A DNA stretch of 11,206 bases. Origin: an uncultured Porticoccus sp. GTDB taxonomy: Bacteria > Pseudomonadota > Gammaproteobacteria > Pseudomonadales > Porticoccaceae. Location: NCBI GenBank assembly GCA_950063125.1, contig CATLZI010000047.1:1-11206 (forward strand). Direction: 5' to 3'. The notes beneath the pieces were generated by a model. The model had not been told where the DNA came from. It did no database searches and was given only the letters and a program-made list of their open reading frames with translations. The position numbers and the translations under genes are program-made. The first letter of the stretch is position 1, and every line of letters starts with the position of its first letter. This document shows positions 5,930 through 11,206 of this stretch, piece after piece.

Positions 5930-6240
5930 TTATATTTAATTGGTTATTTATTCAATATCCTATGAATTATATTTTTGTTTATAGTTTTTTTATCCGGCAT
6001 ATTTTGTTTGATAAGATTATGATAAATATAGATTTTATTGTTTTTATTGGTAGATTTTTATTGGGTAAAAAAATATGGAATATTTTCCATTGTATTAGTT
6101 TTAACGGGTTTAATATAAACCAAATAATACGCAATGAAAAAATAATACTGATTAATATTTTTTAATACATCAAAGGGTGAATAAAATATTTTATTATGTG
6201 ACTTTTATGTTAATAAAATGATGATTGGGTAGCTGGGAAG
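5930..6240. other. AT-rich island without a convincing gene
   Basis: Counting bases from 5941 to 6240 gives about 64 G or C in 300 (about 21%), far below the genes on either side. A plus-strand frame stays open through it, from an ATG at 5962 to TAA at 6165 (68 codons, rich in Ile, Phe and Asn), within a longer frame open from 5791. It has no Shine-Dalgarno, no recognisable domain, and G/C is about equal at first and third codon positions, so I do not call it a gene. A perfect 16-bp palindrome, AATAAAATATTTTATT, lies at 6180-6195. The block sits downstream of the DUF1415 gene and upstream of yegP. Confidence 0.7.
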
Positions 6241-6272
6241 GTCGGCTATAGTCGAAAAGGTCAATGTATAAA

Positions 6273-6860
6273 TTAGTTGTCGGAAGAGGGTTCGCTGTGC
6301 TGACTCACCGTGGAAAATAGTGCGCACAACTGTCCGGGCCCCAGGCTTTCGAGGTGAGCGATATTGCGCTCGGGGATTTTGTCCGTATCGGGGTAATTAG
6401 CGATGGCATTTGCCAGGCTGTCTTCGCGGAGCAGGTGAAGCATGGGGTAGGGGGAGCGGTTGGTGTAGTTCCCCGGCGCATGCTCGACGCTATTGAGAAA
6501 CTGGTAGTCGGGATGAAAACTGGCAATCTGAAAAACGCCCCGGAGTCCCATGCGCTTCAACACCCGGTCAGCCCAGATCAAAAATTGCTGGTATTCGAAA
6601 AAGTCGCTTAACACCTGTGGGTGGATAATCAGTGTTGTTTCGATGGATGGGTCCCGTTCGAGCCTCCCAAGCTCTGCTTCCAGGTCGCAGACCAGCATTT
6701 CCTCAGTGGTTGCTGCCGAAACAAAAAAGCGGATTCGGTCTTTCATCAGCTCCCGTTTGGCAAAAGGGCACAGGTTTAACCCCACCACAATGGTTTCCAG
6801 CCAGAGCTTTACCTGTTCTACCACCCGTTGGTGGGAGGGTGGCAAGTTCGTTTTGGGCAT
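6273..6860 (-). CDS. DUF1415 family protein
   Basis: Soluble protein of 195 residues covering the whole DUF1415 family, which is common in proteobacteria and has no assigned function. Signature stretches are GLNLCPFAKR (27-36), FQIASFHPDYQF (110-121), NYTNRSPYPMLHLLRE (131-146) and IPERNIAHLESLG near the end. The conserved Cys31 and the His/Asp of FHPDYQF suggest a possible active or metal site, but this is only suggestive. It begins five bases after the yjdM stop (TGA-ACGGC-ATG), with only a weak AGAG upstream, so translation probably depends on coupling to yjdM. No terminator is evident after its stop. Confidence 0.93.
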   Translation of the reverse strand: MPKTNLPPSHQRVVEQVKLWLETIVVGLNLCPFAKRELMKDRIRFFVSAATTEEMLVCDLEAELGRLERDPSIETTLIIHPQVLSDFFEYQQFLIWADRVLKRMGLRGVFQIASFHPDYQFLNSVEHAPGNYTNRSPYPMLHLLREDSLANAIANYPDTDKIPERNIAHLESLGPGQLCALFSTVSQHSEPSSDN

Positions 6861-6865
6861 GCCGT

Positions 6866-7207
6866 TCAGCTCTTTTTCACAAAGGCTGACTTGAGCTGCA
6901 TAGCGCCAATACCGTCAATTTTGCAGTCGATATCGTGATCACCTTCCACCAGGCGGATATTTTTTACCTTGGTGCCGACTTTTACGACCAGCGACGAGCC
7001 CTTTACCTTCAAATCCTTGATCACGCTCACGGTATCGCCGTCGTTGAGGACATTGCCGTTGGCATCTTTGACGGCAGGGTGCTGCTCGGTATTTTCCGCC
7101 GGGGCCTCCATGGACCATTCGTGGGCACATTCCGGGCAAATAAAGAGACTGCCATCTTCATAGGTGTATTCGGAGTTGCATCTCGGACAGTTGGGTAAAT
7201 TGAGCAT
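6866..7207 (-). CDS. yjdM: PhnA/YjdM family zinc-ribbon protein
   Basis: Cytoplasmic protein of 113 residues. An N-terminal zinc ribbon uses CPRC (7-10) and CPEC (24-27). An SH3-like PhnA domain spans about 45-112, with the family's [20 protein letters not shown] and [19 protein letters not shown] segments. Despite the old name, the E. coli protein is not phosphonoacetate hydrolase and its role is unclear. It leads a two-gene unit with DUF1415. AGGA lies 13 bases before the ATG, a rather long spacing. The 139 bases upstream (7208-7346) probably hold its promoter, but no clear -35/-10 pair was found. Confidence 0.94.
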   Translation of the reverse strand: MLNLPNCPRCNSEYTYEDGSLFICPECAHEWSMEAPAENTEQHPAVKDANGNVLNDGDTVSVIKDLKVKGSSLVVKVGTKVKNIRLVEGDHDIDCKIDGIGAMQLKSAFVKKS

Positions 7208-7346
7208 ACCGGTACTTGTATCCTGTTCTGGGTGGGGAGGCGTAAGTCGTATTTCAGCAGGGGGATATTTTATGCCTTTTCAGCTGACAGGTGTTGGTGC
7301 TGTGGCAAGGTTTTTGAGGGATTGCTTGCACTTGCAGGAATCAACT

Positions 7347-7880
7347 TCAGGTGATTACTGTCACGGGCATCTCCGCCAGTCGCAGATAAGTTCGGCGGCG
7401 GCGAACAATTGGCCACCATCTATAGAGAAAAATCTCCATGGGTCGCCACATCGCCACCCAGCCGCCGATCATTAGGCCTTCACTGAGTAATTCGGCAAAT
7501 CCACTGTAGGGGATAGGGTTTGCCAATAGGCGACCGGCTCCTACACAGAGACCCAGAAAGGATAGGCCGATGACCAGGCTAAGCCTTCCCTCCCGCATTA
7601 ATTGTCGCAACTCGTGCCGGCAAAATCTGGCCCTCTCGTTGAAATAGTTATGGATGGCTTGTTCCAGGCGTTTTTTTTCCTCTGCAGAGATCGCCGTTGC
7701 CAGGGTAATTTCCAGGCAAAAATCTCCCTTGGCGGGATATTCCTGGGCCCAGTCCATGATGAATGCCTCGGCATTGGTGTCCAAATCTCGCCCGAGGAAA
7801 GGTGATGGGTCCAGCGAATTGAAAAGCTGCTGGATATTGTTCAGCTGCAGACGGATGACATGGGGGGCATGTTTTGACAT
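7347..7880 (-). CDS. Uncharacterised conserved membrane protein with two C-terminal helices
   Basis: Predicted 177 residues from ATG at 7880; the open frame continues 19 codons further to 7937, but those residues look random. The N-terminal half is soluble and contains IQQLFNSLDPSPFLGRDLD (16-34), then a charged helix with AIHNYFNERARF (75-86). Two membrane helices follow at about 99-119 and 128-147, and the tail reads RPMEIFLYRWWPIVRRRRTY (146-165). This matches by memory a conserved proteobacterial family with an LDPSPF motif and an RPLE-x-LLYDWWP tail, for which I know no function. The ribosome-binding site is weak (AAAGAAA). Its neighbour upstream is rlmA on the same strand, 102 bases away. 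Confidence 0.82.
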   Translation of the reverse strand: MSKHAPHVIRLQLNNIQQLFNSLDPSPFLGRDLDTNAEAFIMDWAQEYPAKGDFCLEITLATAISAEEKKRLEQAIHNYFNERARFCRHELRQLMREGRLSLVIGLSFLGLCVGAGRLLANPIPYSGFAELLSEGLMIGGWVAMWRPMEIFLYRWWPIVRRRRTYLRLAEMPVTVIT

Positions 7881-7982
7881 ACAGGATTTCTTTTGTGTGA
7901 GGCAAGTAATGTTTATCGGCAGCAGGCAGTTTGTCAATTGGCCGGCATGGACGGCGTTACAGGGATGTTGGGGCCGCTGATT

Positions 7983-8894
7983 CTAATGGCGTTCGAACCG
8001 CGACAGTATGGCATCGACGGTAATCTCCAGAGTTGTCAGTGCTGATGCTTTGGCTCTGCCCTCTGCCGAAGCGCGATACAGGTGGGGTGTCATGGCTAGC
8101 AGACAAGCTATCGCTGAAGCGTCTGTCAGCGTGTGGCGGTAGCGAATGCTTATGCTGGATCGGGGCGTGAACTCCGCCGGTTGCTGCGGCTCAACCGTGC
8201 GAGCTGGCCGGATGCGGGGGTAGATGATGTCGCGCAATTCCCGGAGATGATCGGGTCCGGCATCCATCTGATACAGAATGCCGCCGGGTTTAAGTACCCG
8301 GGCAAATTTATTGTAGACGGGAAAACCAAAAATACACAGCAGCCCGTCCAGCGTATTGCTCAATACCGGCAAATTGGCATTGCTGCCCACTACCCAGTTG
8401 GACCAGGGAATGATGCTGGTTGTAGTCGGTTCCGACATGGTGGCGGCCTGCTTTGCTGCAGAAATGACAGCCCACTTCGAAATATCCAGCCCCATGAGGG
8501 CAAGTGAGTGTTTTTTGCCGCCTGCCGCTGTTCTCAGCCGTCGTAGGTAGTAACCTTCACCGCAACCGGCATCGAGGCAGCTCGCGGTGGTGTTGGTGGG
8601 GAACTCCGTCAGAACTGCCCGGTTCACAGTATCTGCTATCGGTTGATAATGCCCGGCGTTCAGGAAGTGCTGGCGTGCCGCCACCATCATTTTGCTATCG
8701 CCGGGGTCGGCTGAACGTTTTTTCTGCACTGGCAATAAGTGGATATAGCCTTGCCTGGCGATATCAAAGCTGTGTTCGCTGGCGCATCGCCACGTTGTGC
8801 CGTGGCGCGACAGGGCCTTGCCATCCAGGGGGCAAGCCAGTGAGTTGAACGGCGCTGCGTTAATGGCCTTGCCTCCTGAGCTGTGCTGAATCAT
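7983..8894 (-). CDS. rlmA: RlmA-type 23S rRNA (guanine-N1)-methyltransferase
   Basis: Transfers a methyl group from S-adenosylmethionine to N1 of a guanine in helix 35 of 23S rRNA (G745 in E. coli). From ATG at 8894 it has 303 residues. The N-terminal zinc module has C21-P-L-D24, C37 and H41; in E. coli RlmA the second ligand is cysteine, here aspartate. The family hallmark follows (FDIARQGYIHLLPVQKKRS, DPGDS, FLNAGHYQP). SAM-binding motif I is LDAGCGEGYY (107-116), and GLDISKWAV is motif II. KPGGILYQMDAGPDHLREL lies in the C-terminal half. No Shine-Dalgarno precedes the ATG. A perfect AGGAGG (8877-8872) sits inside the frame, seven bases before an AUU at 8864, which would give a 293-residue protein starting ten residues before C21, closer to the E. 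coli layout. Confidence 0.93.
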   Translation of the reverse strand: MIQHSSGGKAINAAPFNSLACPLDGKALSRHGTTWRCASEHSFDIARQGYIHLLPVQKKRSADPGDSKMMVAARQHFLNAGHYQPIADTVNRAVLTEFPTNTTASCLDAGCGEGYYLRRLRTAAGGKKHSLALMGLDISKWAVISAAKQAATMSEPTTTSIIPWSNWVVGSNANLPVLSNTLDGLLCIFGFPVYNKFARVLKPGGILYQMDAGPDHLRELRDIIYPRIRPARTVEPQQPAEFTPRSSISIRYRHTLTDASAIACLLAMTPHLYRASAEGRAKASALTTLEITVDAILSRFERH

Positions 8895-8917
8895 TGGGGG
8901 CGTCTGAGCGGCTGTAA

Positions 8918-9292
8918 TCAGGTTTGGTCCATTATCTGAATCAACTCTTCGGCGCGCAGAATCAATTGTTCTTGATCCTTCAACAATGCTTCCAGCAACA
9001 TTACAGAACTGCCGGATTCGCTCTGGGCGATTACTGTGAGCTTGCTGTTGCGATGGGATAGAGTGTCGAGTCGCTCCTTGATAAGATTCTTCTGTTGCAG
9101 GAACCGGTTCAGCCTTGGGTTGTCTGCCTGGCTCAGATTATCCCTCTGGCGTTTGGTGAACGACCGGCCACACTGTTCACAAACAAAATCCCCTGTCTTC
9201 GAGCCAAACATGTATTCATCGGCAAAGGATGGGTGGTCGCAAGGCTTGTCGCCCCAGCTTTCGCGCAGTGCTTTTGCTTCTTCTAATGTCAT
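8918..9292 (-). CDS. Small zinc-ribbon protein of unknown function
   Basis: Predicted 124 residues from ATG at 9292, chosen because GGAG lies just upstream (CGGAGTCCCC-ATG) and the frame's extra 35 residues to 9397 look non-coding. The N-terminal half carries C18-x-H20 and C38-x-x-C41 (KPCDH, FVCEQCGRSF), a likely zinc site, followed by a basic stretch (TKRQR). The C-terminal half is charged and helical (FLQQKNLIKERLDTL, LLKDQEQLILRAEELIQIM) and may form a coiled coil. I do not recognise the family by name. It is 23 bases upstream of rlmA on the same strand, so the two are probably co-transcribed. Divergent to the lipoprotein gene. Confidence 0.82.
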   Translation of the reverse strand: MTLEEAKALRESWGDKPCDHPSFADEYMFGSKTGDFVCEQCGRSFTKRQRDNLSQADNPRLNRFLQQKNLIKERLDTLSHRNSKLTVIAQSESGSSVMLLEALLKDQEQLILRAEELIQIMDQT

Positions 9293-9496
9293 GGGGACTC
9301 CGTGATATATTGATGAATAAAGGTGGTCTTGGCCGGGGGCGGCTTTGACGTTGTCTGAGCAGGCCGTAAGGGTGCCAAACCGGCTGTAAAACAGCAAATA
9401 TAAATACGTTGCATGGCAGAGTGACGGCTTGGTCTGGACGGCTCTTTACCTTTAATGTAATGATTGAGTCGTCTTCACAAAGTCAAGCCGGGCACC

Positions 9497-10102
9497 ATGA
9501 ACAAAGCAGTTATGATTCGTCAGACGTACTGGGTTCCTCTTTCACTGATGGTGGTGCTGTTGGTGATGATGCTGGCATCGTGCAGTAGCGGTTTGCCCAA
9601 AGGTGGGGCCAAGACCAAATCCCAATGGAACAGTTTCGAGGAGGCCAAGGCGTCCTACGACAGCATCATTCTCAACGAAACCACTACCGGTGACCTGCAG
9701 GAGCTGGGTTTTGATCCCTACAGCGCCCCTAACGTCAGGATTCTTTCCTACCTCGATATCATTCAGAAGTTCAGCCCGAACAGCTCCGTGACAAATGATG
9801 ACCTACCTCCCAGTGTGAGAACCTGTCTCAAGTCCCGCGAGAAATGTCTGGCCTATGAGGCAACGCCCAGCGTCAGTAACAGCAAACGGGTGGGCAATGT
9901 GGTGCTGGACTTGCTAAAATTCAAACGCGAGCGTATTCGCAACGGTTGGAATTTCAACGCCCTGATCGTGATTGACCACAATACGGTGGTCTACAAAATC
10001 TGGAGCGGGGTTCCCCTGATCGACGAAGAGGAAACCCGCCGCAATCCACTGGGGCCGCTGCAGGATTCTGTCGGCACGGCGGTTCGCAGCGGCGCTGAAT
10101 AA
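9497..10102 (+). CDS. Outer-membrane lipoprotein of unknown function, possibly BamE/SmpA-like
   Basis: 201 residues from ATG at 9497; a TTG at 9464 in the same frame is less likely. Residues 1-28 are a lipoprotein signal peptide ending in the lipobox LASC, so Cys29 is lipidated. Ser follows at +2, which favours sorting to the outer membrane. The mature part contains ETTTGDLQELGFDPYSAPNV (about 61-80), a pattern resembling the helical opening of BamE/SmpA-type folds (an x-T-T-x-x-D-L motif). Two cysteines (TCLKSREKCLAYE) may form a disulfide, and a beta-rich end reads ALIVIDHNTVVYKIWSGVP. No clear Shine-Dalgarno is seen. The BamE-like reading is tentative; function unknown. Confidence 0.85.
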   Translation: MNKAVMIRQTYWVPLSLMVVLLVMMLASCSSGLPKGGAKTKSQWNSFEEAKASYDSIILNETTTGDLQELGFDPYSAPNVRILSYLDIIQKFSPNSSVTNDDLPPSVRTCLKSREKCLAYEATPSVSNSKRVGNVVLDLLKFKRERIRNGWNFNALIVIDHNTVVYKIWSGVPLIDEEETRRNPLGPLQDSVGTAVRSGAE

Positions 10103-10170
10103 GTCCGGCGCCACGAACACCTTACTCTATCAGCGGCGATTACATGCCCGGTTGATAAAATCCATTGTTG

Positions 10171-10207
10171 GCAGCTGTGTCTATTGCGCTACTGAACTCA
10201 CAGCTGC
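10171..10207 (+). repeat. 9-bp inverted repeat in the leader of the DUF2970 gene
   Basis: GCAGCTGTG (10171-10179) and CACAGCTGC (10199-10207) are perfectly complementary with a 19-base loop. The repeat lies between the lipoprotein stop and the DUF2970 start (ATG 27 bases downstream). There is no T-tract, so it is not a standard terminator; it could be an operator or an mRNA stem. Confidence 0.5.
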
Positions 10208-10234
10208 TATCCCAAGTGATGAGTACCAAAGATT

Positions 10235-10525
10235 ATGACCAACAGAGATCAGCACGACACTTCGCCAGAAGCCGCCGTCGAAGTGGACTCGCAGCAGGAT
10301 GAAATCGAAGAGACCAAACCGAAAAATCTCAGTGCACTTGAGATTATTACCCAGGCGTTCTGTCTGGTGTTTGCTCTGCAAAGAAGGCGTGGTATGAAGA
10401 GAGCATCGGACCTGCTGGAGACCAATCCGAAATCCGTGATTCTGGCGGGTATCATGGCAATGGTGATTTTCTTCTCTATCTGTTTTATTGCCTCACAACT
10501 GGTCATCAGGCATCTGGTGCCATAA
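10235..10525 (+). CDS. DUF2970 family single-pass membrane protein
   Basis: 96 residues. The first 30 are acidic and probably disordered. The DUF2970 core runs from LSALEIITQAFCLVFALQRR (32-51) to a single membrane helix at about 68-90 (VILAGIMAMVIFFSICFIAS). DUF2970 proteins are small inner-membrane proteins of proteobacteria with no known function; the N-terminal part should face the cytoplasm. The acidic extension (EVDSQQDEIEE) is longer than in many members. There is no clear Shine-Dalgarno before the ATG. It may share transcription with the lipoprotein 132 bases upstream, although a stem lies between. Confidence 0.9.
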   Translation: MTNRDQHDTSPEAAVEVDSQQDEIEETKPKNLSALEIITQAFCLVFALQRRRGMKRASDLLETNPKSVILAGIMAMVIFFSICFIASQLVIRHLVP

Positions 10526-10549
10526 CAGCCCCCGCAGCATGATGGGCTG
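10526..10549. terminator. Possible bidirectional terminator between convergent genes
   Basis: CAGCCC (10526-10531) and GGGCTG (10544-10549) form a 6-bp GC-rich stem with a 12-base loop, exactly in the 31-base gap between the stop codons of the DUF2970 gene and the convergent secreted-protein gene. Neither side has a T-tract, so evidence is limited to position and stem. Confidence 0.35.
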
Positions 10550-10556
10550 GCAGGGT

Positions 10557-11066
10557 TTACTGCCTGCGCGCGGCAAAACAATCGATCGTCGGGCTGATGC
10601 TGCGCACAATTTCCCTGCCCACATTGGCAGTCAGTTTGTTAAAACCAAAATTTGATGTTAATACATCGGTTTCGTTGAGAATTTCTGCCTTATTGGCGTT
10701 TTCGATTAACTCATACCGAAAATCGATTCTCGTGAAGAGGTTGCCCCGGGCAATATTGAGCACCTTGATTTTCAGTAAGAGCCCGTCTGTTTTTGCCTGT
10801 TCGCTATCCTGGACGATTACCACCTCATCAACAATACCGGTCAGCGCTGAGGCGGTTTCCTTTCTGACCAATTGCGCAATACTCTCACGCGGCTGATGCT
10901 CTTTGTAGGCAAACAGATAAACCTTGTTCGAGCCGGGCAGGGCAAAATCACCACACAGGGTGTTTGTCCCAGCTGAAGCCGCATGGGCCTTATGCATTAA
11001 AAGGCCATAGCTATTTCCGATAATAAAAAGGGCCCTGGCAAATAAAAATGTCATTTTTTGTTTCAT
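10557..11066 (-). CDS. Secreted protein of unknown function
   Basis: 169 residues with AGGA six bases before the ATG. Residues 1-29 look like a signal peptide (MKQKM, hydrophobic stretch, then KAHA|A). The mature protein starts with a segment containing C38 and ends with C163 (TIDCFAARRQ), which may be disulfide-bonded. The middle is beta-rich: LTGIVDEVVIVQDSEQAK (76-93), LLLKIKVLNIARGNLFTRID (96-115), and GREIVRSISP near the end. The pattern recalls small DUF4410-like periplasmic or lipoproteins, but there is no lipobox and I cannot assign a family. It converges on DUF2970 and may be co-transcribed with the gene at the right edge (56 bases between them). Confidence 0.8.
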   Translation of the reverse strand: MKQKMTFLFARALFIIGNSYGLLMHKAHAASAGTNTLCGDFALPGSNKVYLFAYKEHQPRESIAQLVRKETASALTGIVDEVVIVQDSEQAKTDGLLLKIKVLNIARGNLFTRIDFRYELIENANKAEILNETDVLTSNFGFNKLTANVGREIVRSISPTIDCFAARRQ

Positions 11067-11122
11067 TCATCGTCCTGAGTTTTTCTGTTCAATACGGTGC
11101 CCGAAAGTGGCAGCTTTTAGCT

Positions 11123-11206
11123 TCAGTCAGTTGAGAGAATACCCAGCAGTTTCTGGGTGTGATCGACTGTCTCGAAACCCAGGTCGGTCAGGTAGCCTCC
11201 ATCCCT
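11123..11206 (-). CDS. C-terminal end of an unidentified protein (partial)
   Basis: On the minus strand an open frame enters from the right edge and runs 27 codons to TGA at 11125-11123. It ends GGYLTDLGFETVDHTQKLLG, then ILSTD. The frame position, matching strand and absence of stops fit a gene tail, but the visible part is too short to identify. The downstream gene on the same strand starts 56 bases later. Confidence 0.55.
   Translation of the reverse strand, partial: RDGGYLTDLGFETVDHTQKLLGILSTD

Noticed and set aside
5791..6165. 124-codon plus-strand ORF through the AT-rich gap
   Set aside because: No Shine-Dalgarno, no recognisable domain, its first third overlaps the nested inverted repeat, and codon positions show no coding bias. 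Kept only as an observation about the island.
6236..6272. Short AAGGTC direct repeat and weak stem after the DUF1415 stop, considered as a terminator
   Set aside because: The stem is too short and no T-tract follows on the minus strand.
9293..9397. Longer start for the zinc-ribbon protein
   Set aside because: The extra 35 residues look non-coding and would skip the GGAG ribosome-binding site placed just before 9292.

Overview
The window looks like chromosomal DNA of a gammaproteobacterium, probably free-living and perhaps marine. GC is moderate, roughly 50-55% by eye, apart from one very AT-rich gap. The evidence is protein content: an RlmA-type 23S rRNA methyltransferase, DUF1415 and DUF2970 proteins, YegP, and PhnA/YjdM, all typical of that class. 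I cannot name a genus. Almost every gene is on the minus strand; only the lipoprotein and the DUF2970 gene are on plus. No rRNA, tRNA, CRISPR array, intact insertion sequence or prophage gene was seen.

Left part (1-1085): the N-terminal 145 residues of a periplasmic alpha-carbonic anhydrase, cut by the window edge, then a lone HigA-type antitoxin gene broken by a single-base frameshift. No recognisable HigB toxin lies beside it.

Centre-left (1086-5299): the most coherent unit, apparently one minus-strand operon. A BigR/SqrR-type ArsR regulator with the two sensing cysteines 66 residues apart comes first. It is followed by two half-size YeeE/YedE sulfur-transport membrane proteins (PmpA and PmpB types), a SulP anion transporter with a STAS domain, a class I glutamine amidotransferase, and a small antibiotic-biosynthesis-monooxygenase (ABM) protein. 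A promoter with a consensus -35 box lies upstream of the regulator, and its -10 box falls in an AT-rich inverted repeat, as expected for autorepression relieved by persulfide. The simplest reading is a reactive-sulfur-responsive transport operon with two cytoplasmic enzymes of unknown role at its end.

Centre (5338-6272): yegP with a strong terminator, then about 550 bp without a convincing gene. This gap holds several inverted repeats, including a nested three-way-junction-like element at 5841-5918, and a 300-bp stretch of about 21% GC.

Right part (6273-11206): a yjdM-DUF1415 pair, an uncharacterised two-helix membrane protein, rlmA (whose best ribosome-binding site points to an AUU codon), a small zinc-ribbon protein, a divergent lipoprotein and DUF2970 pair on plus, a secreted protein of unknown function, and the last codons of another minus-strand gene at the edge.
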